Positions 48,586 through 57,652 of a stretch of 64,000 nt of DNA are shown here, piece after piece. The stretch comes from Acidobacteriota bacterium (GTDB lineage: Bacteria; Acidobacteriota; Holophagae; Holophagales; Holophagaceae). Where the stretch lies: contig JACPUT010000006.1 in NCBI GenBank assembly GCA_016192145.1, positions 434,001 to 498,000 on the forward strand, written 5' to 3'. The translations under genes were made by a program, and so were the position numbers. Numbering within the stretch: position 1 is the stretch's first letter; every line of letters begins with the position of its first letter. Below the pieces are notes generated by a model. That model searched no databases, had not been told where the DNA came from, and saw nothing but the letters and a program-made list of their open reading frames with translations.

Positions 48586-49524
48586 TCAGCCCGCGCGCAG
48601 GGACCCATACCGCGCCTTGGGCGGAAGGTGGATCTCCGCCACCATGCAGCGGGTTCCGCCGCCGCCGCAGTGCTCGATGGTGTCGATGGTGGCCACCACG
48701 GGCTGGGCGTGGGCGCGGATCAGATCCCGTTGGGGTTGGGTGAGGGAGCGCCAGGCCCGGCGGCTCATGGCGAAGACAGGCTCGTTGCAGCCCTGCAGTT
48801 CGATCATATTGCCGGCGAAGGCGTTCATCTGCGCCCGCGAGATGGCCAGCACGGTCTTGCCCGTGTCCTGGAAATGCTCGAGGACGGTGGCCCGCTGCCG
48901 GGGATCGGCGATGGCCTCAAGGCAGATCACGGCGAGGGTGCGGCCCAGGGCCATCATCACGTTGGTGTGGTAGATGGGCGTGCCGCCGTCGTCCGTGGCG
49001 TCGAACCAGACGGCGGTGAAGCCCATGAGATCGCAGAAGGCACGCACGGCCTCGGGGTGGGTGCGGGAGGAGCGGCAGAGGTAGGCCAAGCGGTGCTCGC
49101 GATCCAGCACCATGGAGCCGGTGCCCTCCAGGAAGCGGCCAGCGGCTTCCATGGGGCTCAGATCCACCGTGCGCCTCACGTGGAAGCGCTCGGCCACGGC
49201 GTCCAGGATGTTGAGGTGGCGCTCCAACCGCCGATTCGGGGCCTCCATGGGATAGAGGATCACGGTGCCATCGGCGTGGAAGCTCACCCAGTTGTTGGGA
49301 AAGATGGAATCGGGCGTGTGGGGCGCGGGCGTGTCCTGCACCACGAGCACGGCGACGCCGGCGGCCTCCAGGGCGGCCACGTAGCCGTCGAACTCCGCCA
49401 AGGCCCTGGCTTGCGGATCCAGTCCGGGTGCGGCACCGCGCTGGAAGGCGTTGGTGTCCATGGTCTGGGGGTTGGCTTCGAAGCGGGTGGGTCGGACCAT
49501 CAGCACGTGGGACGTGGTCTGCAC
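48586..49524 (-). CDS. ctlX: Citrulline-utilisation hydrolase, CtlX family
   Basis: A 312-residue guanidino-group modifying enzyme of the arginine-deiminase superfamily. N-terminal QTTSHVLMVRPTRF and FPNNWVSFHADGT are diagnostic. Active-site residues include the Asp/Glu pair near FLEGTGSMVLDR, His in PIYHTNVMM and the nucleophile Cys in HCGGGGTRCMVAEI. The family acts on citrulline or related ureido compounds. GTG 49524 has a GGAGG site; starting at ATG 49548 would add unrelated residues. It is divergent from an Lrp-type regulator gene, a common pairing for this family. Confidence 0.92.
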   Translation of the reverse strand: MQTTSHVLMVRPTRFEANPQTMDTNAFQRGAAPGLDPQARALAEFDGYVAALEAAGVAVLVVQDTPAPHTPDSIFPNNWVSFHADGTVILYPMEAPNRRLERHLNILDAVAERFHVRRTVDLSPMEAAGRFLEGTGSMVLDREHRLAYLCRSSRTHPEAVRAFCDLMGFTAVWFDATDDGGTPIYHTNVMMALGRTLAVICLEAIADPRQRATVLEHFQDTGKTVLAISRAQMNAFAGNMIELQGCNEPVFAMSRRAWRSLTQPQRDLIRAHAQPVVATIDTIEHCGGGGTRCMVAEIHLPPKARYGSLRAG

Positions 49525-49601
49525 GGTGCCTCCAGGGGAATCGACCATTCTGGAGAGAAGGGGGCCCCCGGGGCCGTCGAATTGCGCGGTGCATCCCCCG
49601 A

Positions 49602-49635
49602 AATCCGCTAGGCTGGGAGCCTAATACAGCGGATT
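49602..49635. promoter_or_regulatory. Nested dyad, candidate operator for the Lrp-type regulator
   Basis: Outer inverted repeat AATCCGCT (49602-49609) and AGCGGATT (49628-49635), with an inner AGGCT-GGG-AGCCT stem (49610-49622). It lies between ctlX and the regulator gene, 17 bp before the latter's ATG. Lrp/AsnC proteins often bind such spaced dyads. It is the only symmetric site in the 127-bp gap. Confidence 0.55.
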
Positions 49636-49651
49636 CCGCTGCGGAGGACCC

Positions 49652-50116
49652 ATGAGCCACCCCGGACTGGATGCCATCGACCTCAAGATCCTGGAGATCC
49701 TGCGCAAGGACGGCCGCATCACCTACCAGGCCCTCAGCGGCAAGGTGCACCTCACCCCCAGGCCCTGCCAGGAGCGGGTGCGCAAGCTGGAGGCGGCGGG
49801 GATCATCAAAGGCTACACGGCGCGCATCGACGCCTCCGCCACTCCCCGCGCCGTCATCGTCCACGCCCAGATCGCCCTGGCCAGCCAGAGCGGCCGCTCG
49901 GCCCAGCAGGCCTTCGAAGCCGAGGTGAGGAAGCGCCCCGAAGTGCTCGACTGCTGGCTCGTGAGCGGCCCCTTCGACTACCTCGTGCGCCTGGCCTTCC
50001 GCGACCTGGAGGAATACCGCGCCCTCACCAGCGACTGGCTGGCCCGGGATGCCTTCCGCATCGAGAAGATCGTGGGCAGTCCCGAACTTCAGGCGGTCAA
50101 GACGGCGCTGGGGTAA
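49652..50116 (+). CDS. Lrp/AsnC-family transcriptional regulator
   Basis: A 154-residue regulator. The N-terminal winged HTH has LDAIDLKILEILRKDGRITY and HLTPRPCQERVRKLEAAGII. The C-terminal RAM domain holds the ligand-binding region PEVLDCWLVSGPFDYLVRL. Such proteins respond to amino acids. Its divergent neighbour ctlX suggests that citrulline or arginine is the ligand. ATG 49652 has a GGAGG site. A word-hairpin array follows the stop by about 4 bp and may serve as terminator. Confidence 0.93.
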   Translation: MSHPGLDAIDLKILEILRKDGRITYQALSGKVHLTPRPCQERVRKLEAAGIIKGYTARIDASATPRAVIVHAQIALASQSGRSAQQAFEAEVRKRPEVLDCWLVSGPFDYLVRLAFRDLEEYRALTSDWLARDAFRIEKIVGSPELQAVKTALG

Positions 50117-50120
50117 AGGC

Positions 50121-50203
50121 GGATCGCGAATAGGGCGAATGGCCGCGAATGAAATAAATCCATTCGCGGCCATTCGCTCTTTTATTCGCGCTATTCGCGA
50201 TCC
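50121..50203. repeat. Word-hairpin array, GCGAATGG type
   Basis: Left words GGATCGCGAATAGGGCGAAT and GGCCGCGAATG (50121-50151) face CATTCGCGGCCATTCGC (50161-50177) and ATTCGCGCTATTCGCGATCC (50184-50203), around a 9-nt A/T-rich loop. The right arm carries an extra TCTTTT insertion. The outer stem is perfect. It lies between the convergent Lrp-type and DEAD-box genes and is a likely bidirectional terminator as well as a member of the word-hairpin set. Confidence 0.87.
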
Positions 50204-50210
50204 TCAGTTC

Positions 50211-51536
50211 CTAGTGGTGCCGCGACCCACCGCGGCCCGCGGGACGGGCGGCGTCGGATCGGCCGGATCCGCTGCGCTCGCCGGAAGGGCGATTGCCGGA
50301 GGGACGGCTACCGGAGGGGCGGGAGCCGCCGGCGGAGCGACCACCGCCACCGGGGCGGGGACCGCGGGGGCCGCGGCCACGGCCGTTCTCGATGGGCTCG
50401 GGCACGTAGTTGGGATCCTGCTCGAAGCCTTCGACGACTTCCTTCTCGAGGCTGCGCTTGAGGAGCTTCTCGATGTCGCGGAGCATGCCCTGTTCGGCGC
50501 GGTCCACGAGGCTCCAGGCTTCGCCTTCGGCGCCGGCGCGGGCCGTACGGCCGATGCGGTGGACGTAGTCTTCGGGCACCTGGGGGAGCTCGAAGTTCAC
50601 GACGGCGGGGAGCATGTCGATGTCCAGGCCGCGGGCGGCGATATCGGTGGCCACGAGGGCGCGGATGCGGCCGCCCTTGAAGTCCGTCAGGGCCTTCACG
50701 CGGGCGCTCTGGCTCTTGTTGCCGTGGATCGCCATGGAGGGGATGTCGGCGTTGGAGAGCTGTTCGGCCAGGCGGTTGGCGCCATGCTTGGTGCGGGTGA
50801 AGATGAGCACCTGCTCCAGGCCCTTGGAGTGGATGAGGTGGGCCAGCAAGTGGCGCTTGCGGGGCTGATCCACGAGGTGCACGGTCTGCTTCACGCGATC
50901 GGCGGTGGTGTTCCGCGCGGCCACTTCCACGATGGCGGGATCCTTGAGCATGCCTTCCGCGAGGCCGCGGATGTCATCGCTGTAGGTGGCGCTGAACAGC
51001 AGATTCTGTCGCTTGACGGGCAGGAGCTTGAGGATGCGCTTGATGTCGTGGATGAAGCCCATGTCGAGCATGCGATCGGCCTCGTCCAGCACGAGCACTT
51101 CGATGGCGTTGAAGTCCACGTAGCCCTGGCCGTGCAGGTCGATGAGGCGGCCGGGGGTGGCCACGAGGATGTCCACCCCGCGGCGGAGGCCATCCTGCTG
51201 GGGGCGTTCGCCCACGCCGCCGAAGATGCAGATGCTGCGCACGGGCATGTGCTTGCCGTAGGTGCGCACGCTCTCCTCCACCTGGAGCGCGAGCTCGCGG
51301 GTGGGGGTGAGCACGAGGACGCGGGGCGCCTTGCCCTTGGGGCCTTCGAGCTTCTGGAGGAGGGGCAGGGTGAAGGCGGCCGTCTTGCCGGTGCCCGTCT
51401 GGGCTGCGGCGCGAAGGTCGCGGCCTGCGAGGACCACAGGAATGGCCTGGGCCTGGATGGGGGTGGGCGTCGTGTAGCCTTCTTCGGACACGGCGCGCAG
51501 GAGCTCGGCCCGCAGGCCGAGGGTATCAAAGGACAT
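50211..51536 (-). CDS. DEAD-box RNA helicase, RhlE-like
   Basis: A 441-residue helicase. Motifs: Q-motif TPIQAQAIP, Walker [42 protein letters not shown], and [10 protein letters not shown]. The C-terminal tail of about 70 residues is rich in R/G/S/P and contains RPSG-type repeats ([17 protein letters not shown]), likely for RNA binding. It probably remodels RNA in ribosome assembly or decay. ATG 51536 follows a GGGAGC site. The 5' leader contains an intrinsic-terminator-like hairpin at about 60-90 nt upstream. Confidence 0.93.
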   Translation of the reverse strand: MSFDTLGLRAELLRAVSEEGYTTPTPIQAQAIPVVLAGRDLRAAAQTGTGKTAAFTLPLLQKLEGPKGKAPRVLVLTPTRELALQVEESVRTYGKHMPVRSICIFGGVGERPQQDGLRRGVDILVATPGRLIDLHGQGYVDFNAIEVLVLDEADRMLDMGFIHDIKRILKLLPVKRQNLLFSATYSDDIRGLAEGMLKDPAIVEVAARNTTADRVKQTVHLVDQPRKRHLLAHLIHSKGLEQVLIFTRTKHGANRLAEQLSNADIPSMAIHGNKSQSARVKALTDFKGGRIRALVATDIAARGLDIDMLPAVVNFELPQVPEDYVHRIGRTARAGAEGEAWSLVDRAEQGMLRDIEKLLKRSLEKEVVEGFEQDPNYVPEPIENGRGRGPRGPRPGGGGRSAGGSRPSGSRPSGNRPSGERSGSGRSDAARPAGRGGSRHH

Positions 51537-51591
51537 GGGTTGCTCCCGGTGTGGGCCTCCCCACAGGGTTGTGGGGCCCGGTCGGGGCGTG

Positions 51592-51626
51592 CAAAAAATG
51601 AGCGGGCGGCTGACCGGCGCCCGCTC
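51592..51626 (-). terminator. Terminator-like hairpin in the leader of the DEAD-box gene
   Basis: On the minus strand GAGCGGGCG pairs with CGCCCGCTC around a 9-nt loop and is followed by ATTTTTT. It lies 56-90 nt before the helicase start codon. It could be an attenuator for the helicase, or end a transcript coming from the M20 peptidase side. Confidence 0.6.
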
Positions 51627-51789
51627 CGCTTCCTTGAGTCTACACGCTTTCGCCAGATTTCCCTATTCCCAAGCCAACTCCTGGGGCGGTTGGGGATGCC
51701 CTCGGAGCCCGACACGCCCTCGCGATTTCCAGGGGAATTCCCTAGGGGATTGGCCGGATGGCGCGCAGGCTCAGGCCGGCAGGTGCCCC

Positions 51790-52044
51790 ATGATTCAACC
51801 AGAGCCTGGAATCCGATGGTCCGGGAGGATCCTCCGGGAACGGAACTACGAGGAGACCGTGGAGCGACTGGCGGAGGATCGCTGGATCGAACTGGCGGCG
51901 CAATGGCTCTCGCGACCTGGGACTGCGGGGTCGGACAGGCCCTGGGGACCCCAGCTTCAGGTGAGGGGCGTGCGGGGATTGACCTCCGATGGGGCAGCTC
52001 ACCGACCGGACCCGCCCCCGACGGGATTTCGAAGGACATGGTAG
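51790..52044 (+). CDS. Possible small hypothetical protein
   Basis: An 84-codon frame starting at ATG 51790. The N-terminal half (IRWSGRILRERNYEETVERL...) looks like a helical protein; the C-terminal half is Gly/Pro-rich and less convincing. The upstream GGCAGG is a weak ribosome-binding site. The 523-bp gap between the helicase and the M20 peptidase holds nothing else on the plus strand. It might be a decayed gene. Low confidence. Confidence 0.3.
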   Translation: MIQPEPGIRWSGRILRERNYEETVERLAEDRWIELAAQWLSRPGTAGSDRPWGPQLQVRGVRGLTSDGAAHRPDPPPTGFRRTW

Positions 52045-52059
52045 GCGGCTTGGCCGGGA

Positions 52060-53433
52060 TTAGTTCCCCACTTCCCGGATCAATCGGTCGAAGGCCTCCA
52101 CGCCCTTGTCGAAGTCGGTGATCCGGATGCGTTCGTCGCGGCCGTGGGCGCGGACGTCATCTTCATCCTGGGGGATGCCGCTGATGCCGTAGGTGGGGAT
52201 GCCGGCCTGGCGGAGGAAGGCGCCATCGCTGCCGCCGGTATCCATGCAGGGGATCACGGGGAGGCCCGGCCACTGCTGGGAGGTGGCGCGCTCCAGGGCG
52301 GCCACGAGGTCGGGCCGCAGGGGGCTGGCGGGGTTGGGGCGGGGAGGGCTCGTGAGGGTGAGCTTGATGCGGGAATCGGCCAGGCGCCGGCGCACGAGCT
52401 CGATGATCTCCTGCACGTCATCGCCGGGCAGCAGGCGGATGTTGAGGGAGGCCTTCGCGCTCTGGGGCAGGGCGTTCTCGGCGTGCCCGCCCTTCACCAG
52501 CGTGGCCTTCACGGTGGTGCGGAGGTTGGCGTTGGCGACGGGATCCTGGGCCACCTTCGCCGCGGCGGCCGCATCCCCTGGGTTCGCGGCCAGGGCCTTC
52601 ATGGCCGCGCCGAGCTCCCCGCCTTCGAGTTCGCCCATGCGGGCCCAGAAGGTGCGGTGGGATTCGTCCACGCGCAGGGGCAGGTCGAAGCCTTCGAGGC
52701 GGCCCAGGGCGGCGCCCAGCACGTGGATGGGGTTGCCGGGCCTGGGCATGGAGCTGTGGCCCCCGGGGTCCGTGACCTCCAGTTCCAGCATGTAGAAGCC
52801 CTTTTCCGCGGTCTGAAGGGTGCGGTAGCGGGGCACGCCCTTGCGGGCGATGACGCCGCCCCCATCGCCGTTGAGGCAGTACTCGGCGTCGATGAGCTCC
52901 CGGCGGTTCGCCAGCAGCCACTCCACGCCGTTGTAGAAGGTGCCGCCCTCCTCCCCGGCCGTGAGGGCGAGGATGAGATCCCGGGAGGGCTTGAAGCCCT
53001 CGCGGACCATGCGCAGGAAGGCGGCGGCCTGAACGGAGGCCTCGCCCTTCACATCCTGGGTGCCGCGGCCGTAGTAGTACCCCCCATCCTCGGTGAGCTT
53101 GAAGGGGTCGCGGGTCCAATCCTCGCGCTTGGCCTCCACCACGTCGAGGTGGGCGAGCACGAGGATGGGCTTCGCCTTCGAGCGGCCCCGCAGGCGCACG
53201 ATCAGGTTCCGGTGCCGGGCCTCGGGGCCCACGATCGCGATGTCACCCGCGGGGACGCCGGCTTCGCGAAAGCGCCTCGCCAGGGATTCCACCAGGGGCG
53301 TGGTGTCGCCATGCTCGCCGGTGGTGTCGGCGTCCACCATTTCCTTGAGGAGGGCGCGGGCGGTCGGGGCATCCTGCCCGCAGAGGACCAGGGGCAGGGA
53401 GAGGGCGAGGAAGGCGGCTCGGAGGGAGGTCAT
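52060..53433 (-). CDS. Secreted M20/M28-family zinc peptidase
   Basis: A 457-residue peptidase with a signal peptide (LRAAFLALSLPLVLCGQ). Metal ligands and catalytic residues follow the M20 pattern: VLAHLDVVEA (His and Asp), YYGRGTQDVKGE (bridging Asp), LTAGEEGG (catalytic Glu and ligand), and a late GGSDGAFLR. The dimerisation domain is at about 210-330. It likely hydrolyses dipeptides or acyl-amino acids in the periplasm. The start at ATG 53433 was chosen for the signal peptide; earlier codons lack one. Confidence 0.9.
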   Translation of the reverse strand: MTSLRAAFLALSLPLVLCGQDAPTARALLKEMVDADTTGEHGDTTPLVESLARRFREAGVPAGDIAIVGPEARHRNLIVRLRGRSKAKPILVLAHLDVVEAKREDWTRDPFKLTEDGGYYYGRGTQDVKGEASVQAAAFLRMVREGFKPSRDLILALTAGEEGGTFYNGVEWLLANRRELIDAEYCLNGDGGGVIARKGVPRYRTLQTAEKGFYMLELEVTDPGGHSSMPRPGNPIHVLGAALGRLEGFDLPLRVDESHRTFWARMGELEGGELGAAMKALAANPGDAAAAAKVAQDPVANANLRTTVKATLVKGGHAENALPQSAKASLNIRLLPGDDVQEIIELVRRRLADSRIKLTLTSPPRPNPASPLRPDLVAALERATSQQWPGLPVIPCMDTGGSDGAFLRQAGIPTYGISGIPQDEDDVRAHGRDERIRITDFDKGVEAFDRLIREVGN

Positions 53434-53524
53434 CCCGCCATGGTGCCACCGACGCGGAGCCGCGCCAGGGCTGAAAGTGGTTCGTATGGCGAACGGGTTG
53501 AGTCGGCCGGGATCCATCGGACGG

Positions 53525-53640
53525 CCTTTGGCTCTGGGCTTTAGGCTCCGGGCTCTAGCTGGGGAGGGAATCCCGGTCGCCCGACCCGTAACGGGTCGAT
53601 GTAAAACCGGAGTCAGCTAGAGCCCGGAGCCCAATGCCCA
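53525..53640. repeat. Word-hairpin array, GGGCTCT type, conserved centre inverted (copy 3)
   Basis: Left words TTTGGCTCTGGGCTTTAGGC... lie at 53525-53560 and right words CTAGAGCCCGGAGCCCAATG at 53617-53636. On the minus strand the centre reads GACTCCGGTTTTACATCGAC, CCGTTACGGGTCGGGCGACC. This aligns with the centre at 18.9 kb (GATTCCGGTGTTGCATCGAT, CTGTTCCGGGTCGAGCAGAT), so this copy is inverted relative to it. It separates hisS from the M20 peptidase. Confidence 0.86.
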
Positions 53641-53656
53641 ATTGCCGATTCAGAGA

Positions 53657-54901
53657 TCAGTCCTTCAGGCGCGCCGGAACCTCGGCGAAGGCCCAGCTTT
53701 CCTGGGTACCCGCCGCGAGATCCTTGGCGGCCACCACGCCCTGTTCCAATTCTCCGTCGCCGAGGATCAGCGCGCGGGTGAAGCCCTGGCGGTTGGCGGT
53801 TTGGAGGGCCTTCTTGAGGTTGGCGCCCCGGGTCTCCACCTGCACGGCGGCGCCTTGGGCCCACCAGCCCCGGGCGAGGCGCAGGGCTTCGGCGGCGGCC
53901 TTCTCTCCCATGGGGATGAGCAGGGCGGGGCGGGGCACCGACTGCTCGCCCCGCACGGCGGCGAGGATCATGGCGAGGCGGTCCAGGCCGATGGCCCAGC
54001 CGAAGGCGGGGGTATCGGGGCCGCCCAGGTGCTTCACGAGGCCGTCGTAGCGGCCGCCGCCCAGCAGGGCGCTCTGGGCGCCGAGATCGCTGGAGAGCAC
54101 TTCGAAGGCCGTGCGGGTGTAGTAGTCCAGGCCGCGCACGAGGCGGGGATTCTCCTCGAAGGGAAGGCCGAGGTTCGTGAGCAGCACCTTGAGGCGTTCG
54201 TGGTGGGCGCGGGAGGCGTCGTCCAGGAAGTCCGTGATGAGGGGGTGGCCCTGAAGGGCGGTCTGGCAGCCCTCGTTCTTGCAGTCCAGTACCCGCATGG
54301 GATTCTCGGCCACCCGGCGGTGGCAGTCGCCGCAGAACTGCGCTTCCCGGGCGTCGAAGAAGGCCCGGAAGGCGGCGTAGAAGGCGGGACGGCTTTCGGG
54401 CGTGCCCACGGAGTTGAGGGTGAGCTTGAGTTGCTTCAGGCCCAGGCCCTGGAGGAAGTCGAAGAGCATGACGAGGTTCTCGGCCTCGCACTCGGGCGTG
54501 GCGGACCCGAAGACCTCGGCGCCGATCTGCCAGAACTGCCGGTAGCGGCCCGCCTGCATGCGCTCGTATCGGAACATGGGGCCGATGTAGTAGAGGAGCT
54601 GGGGATCGCTGGTCTGTAGGAGCTTGTGCTCGATCATGGCCCGCACCACGGCGGCGGTGTTCTCGGGCCGCATCACCACGCTGCGGTCGCCCCGGTCCTT
54701 GAACTCGTACATCTCCTTGTTCACGATGTCGGAGCTGTCGCCCACGGAGCGCTTGAAGACTTCCGTGTACTCCAGGATGGGGGTGCGGATCTCGCCGTAA
54801 CCATGCTGAGCAAAGACGCGCCGCGCGGTATCCTCGATGTGCTGGAAGTCCCCCATCACCGGCCCGAAGAGATCCCGCATGCCTTTCACGGACTGCGCCA
54901 T
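53657..54901 (-). CDS. hisS: Histidine--tRNA ligase
   Basis: A 414-residue class II synthetase of normal length. Motif 1 region is YGEIRTPILEYTEVFKRSVG, then MRPENTAAVVRA, motif 2 GPMFRYERMQAGRYRQF, the histidine-binding LVRGLDYYTRTAFE and motif 3 AFGWAIGLDRLAM. The C-terminal anticodon-binding domain is complete. A Cys-rich insertion (FCGDCHRRVAENPMRVLDC) is found in many bacterial HisRS. The start overlaps, head to head, the start of the amidase gene on the opposite strand by 23 bp. Confidence 0.96.
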   Translation of the reverse strand: MAQSVKGMRDLFGPVMGDFQHIEDTARRVFAQHGYGEIRTPILEYTEVFKRSVGDSSDIVNKEMYEFKDRGDRSVVMRPENTAAVVRAMIEHKLLQTSDPQLLYYIGPMFRYERMQAGRYRQFWQIGAEVFGSATPECEAENLVMLFDFLQGLGLKQLKLTLNSVGTPESRPAFYAAFRAFFDAREAQFCGDCHRRVAENPMRVLDCKNEGCQTALQGHPLITDFLDDASRAHHERLKVLLTNLGLPFEENPRLVRGLDYYTRTAFEVLSSDLGAQSALLGGGRYDGLVKHLGGPDTPAFGWAIGLDRLAMILAAVRGEQSVPRPALLIPMGEKAAAEALRLARGWWAQGAAVQVETRGANLKKALQTANRQGFTRALILGDGELEQGVVAAKDLAAGTQESWAFAEVPARLKD

Positions 54902-55661
54902 CGCACTACTCCTTAGCGCTCTGAGTCTACAGGCTCAGGGGGCTTCCCCCGTCACGGCCACGAAACTCAAAGTGGTTCTGGACGCCGGGCATGGGGGCCA
55001 GGATACGGGGGCCCACGGGCCCAAGGGCCTCAAGGAGAAGGACGCCGTCCTCACCCTGGCCAAGGCCCTGGCGAATCGGCTGGAGGAGGCGGGTCTGCAG
55101 GTGTCCCTCACCCGGTCCGATGACACCTTCGTCCCCCTGTGGGAGCGGGCCAAGCTCGCCAACGAGCAGGGGGCCGACCTCTTCGTGAGCCTCCACCTCA
55201 ACGCGGCCAAGGCCAAGGCCGCCCGGGGCAGCGAGGTCTACTTCCTCAGCCTCTCCGAAGGAGATGAGGAGTCGGAAGCCCTGGCCCGCACGGAGAATGG
55301 CGCCCAGGAAGCTTCGCCCGCGGGCCCTGGCAGCGTCATCGACAGCATCCTGGACGACCTCTCGCAAAAGGCCTTCCTGGAAGACAGCGAACGCCTCGCC
55401 GTGGAGGTGCAGCGGCAGCTCAACCGCCTCGCCGGCATCAAGGAACGGGGCGTGAAGCAGGCTCCCTTCGTGGTCCTCCGAAGCGCGGCCATGCCCGCCG
55501 TCCTCGTGGAAACCGCCTTCATCTCCAACCCCAAGGAGGAGCTGAAGCTCAAGGACGCGGCCTTCGTCGACCAGGTAGCCCAGGCCATCGCCAAGGGGGT
55601 GCGCAGCTACCTCGCCGGCACCCAGGGCAGCGTCAAGCGCAGGGCCGAGAGCGCGCGTTGA
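54879..55661 (+). CDS. N-acetylmuramoyl-L-alanine amidase (Amidase_3)
   Basis: A 260-residue exported amidase with a signal peptide (CAIALLLSALSLQAQG). Zinc ligands and the catalytic Glu follow the AmiC pattern: VVLDAGHGGQDTGA, KDAVLTLAKALANRL, FVSLHLNA and VLVETAFISN. An insertion with Glu/Asp (SLSEGDEESEALARTE) lies in the usual place of regulatory helices. It cleaves the amide between MurNAc and L-Ala during cell separation. ATG 54879 lies inside the 5' end of hisS on the other strand. tRNA-Arg follows. Confidence 0.92.
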   Translation: MPFTDCAIALLLSALSLQAQGASPVTATKLKVVLDAGHGGQDTGAHGPKGLKEKDAVLTLAKALANRLEEAGLQVSLTRSDDTFVPLWERAKLANEQGADLFVSLHLNAAKAKAARGSEVYFLSLSEGDEESEALARTENGAQEASPAGPGSVIDSILDDLSQKAFLEDSERLAVEVQRQLNRLAGIKERGVKQAPFVVLRSAAMPAVLVETAFISNPKEELKLKDAAFVDQVAQAIAKGVRSYLAGTQGSVKRRAESAR

Positions 55662-55749
55662 AACCACTGCAGAGCCTGGTTTTGCGTGGTGCGAATCCCC
55701 GGTCGGCCTTGCCAGATCCCCCCATTCGGGCCATCATCTAGGGGCACGC

Positions 55750-55826
55750 GTACCCGTAGCTCAGCTGGATAGAGCGTTGGCCTCCGAAGCCAAAGGTCGC
55801 TGGTTCGACTCCAGTCGGGTGCACCA
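55750..55826 (+). tRNA. tRNA-Arg (CCG)
   Basis: A 77-nt cloverleaf. The acceptor GTACCCG pairs with CGGGTGC (one G-U), the anticodon stem is TTGGC/GCCAA with loop CTCCGAA giving anticodon CCG, and the T arm is CTGG-TTCGACT-CCAG. CCA is encoded. It reads CGG arginine codons, frequent in GC-rich genomes. Confidence 0.95.
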
Positions 55827-56211
55827 GTCTGATGAGAACGTCCGCAACCAACCGTTGGGACGTTCTCACCGCCGCATCGGGAGTCGAACCAGCGAGTGGG
55901 ACCGCGGAGACAGGCCGGGGGGCTGCCGGGGAGGCTCCGCCGCCGCAAGCCGCAGGCGCGCGGGAGGACGCATCGCGTCCGATCGGTGGAGGGGACCGGG
56001 CACGGCGCAGCCGGGCCAGTTCGACTCCTGTCGGGAGGCTGGGTCGGAGTCTTGAACCAGTAGGTCGAGGCCATGCCTGCGGTCGAATCAGCGATTTGGA
56101 CCATGAAAGGCAAACCCGACCCACCCCGATTCTTGTCTCCGATCACACACCTTTTTCCTTGCGCCTCCGCAACCAGCCCTAGGCTTGGTTTGCAGGCCCT
56201 CCGGAGGCGCC
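55827..56211. other. Gene-free interval with tRNA T-arm fragments
   Basis: No credible gene. Right after the tRNA, GAGAACGTCC (55834-55843) and GGACGTTCTC (55858-55867) form a hairpin. A perfect 16-nt inverted copy of the tRNA T arm (GGAGTCGAACCAGCGA) lies at 55880-55895. A direct T-arm-like segment, AGTTCGACTCCTGTCGGG, lies at 56018-56035, and a second inverted one, GTCGAATCAGCGA, at 56082-56094. These may be remains of integration or tRNA duplication events. Confidence 0.7.
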
Positions 56212-56688
56212 ATGAACATCGATATCGGATTCCGCTACTGCCAATCTATCGACGGCGGCTTCGCCGCCTGGACCCATGAGCAGGACACGCTCCTCCTCGT
56301 GCAGGGGGACACGATCGCGAATCTGGAGCAGGCCCTGGGGGTGGCCCTCAACCTCGCCGTGAGCATGGGGCTCACGCGTACGGCGCCGAAACTCGTGCAC
56401 CTGAGCCGCTCGGATTCGGTGGGCTCCATCTCCCTGGCGGGCAACACCGGTGAGGCCCTGCTCAATTTCTTCATCCAGAACCCCAGCCAGCGCTTCGAGG
56501 AGAATGGCCTCGTAGGCGTCCGCCTCGTGACGGCCCACCTCCACGTCATCGCCCCCAAGGGCGTGCTCAAACCGGAGCTACTGGGCCATTTGGTGCACGC
56601 CCTCAAGGATCAGCAGGACTCGCGAGTGGACCTACCCTGGGAGACCTTCCTGGAGAAGTGGCTCGCCCACACGAAGGGCGTCGCCTGA
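56212..56688 (+). CDS. Hypothetical protein
   Basis: A 158-residue cytoplasmic protein I cannot assign. It has no signal peptide or membrane segment. The sequence alternates short strands and helices (FRYCQSIDGGFAAWTHEQDT, LVGVRLVTAHLHVIAPKGVL), and the middle carries LSRSDSVGSISLAGNTGEAL. ATG 56212 is preceded by CCGGAGG, a strong ribosome-binding site. A short hairpin (AGGAACCC/GGGTTCCT) overlaps the stop codon. It is followed by the desaturase gene on the same strand with an 86-bp gap. Confidence 0.75.
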   Translation: MNIDIGFRYCQSIDGGFAAWTHEQDTLLLVQGDTIANLEQALGVALNLAVSMGLTRTAPKLVHLSRSDSVGSISLAGNTGEALLNFFIQNPSQRFEENGLVGVRLVTAHLHVIAPKGVLKPELLGHLVHALKDQQDSRVDLPWETFLEKWLAHTKGVA

Positions 56689-56774
56689 GGAACCCCCGGG
56701 TTCCTGGATCAAAAGAATGAATGGGGGCATGGGCACCCCGGCGGGGGACACTGGATCTTCTGTCCGGAGGTGCC

Positions 56775-57602
<828 letters not shown>

Positions 57603-57652
57603 GCCGTTCGAAGCAATGCACCCGGGCTCTGACGCGAGTCCAGGCCGGGGTT

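Noticed and set aside
55750-56211. Prophage or genomic island at tRNA-Arg
   Set aside because: T-arm fragments exist but no integrase, phage gene or island boundary was found; only a scar is claimed.
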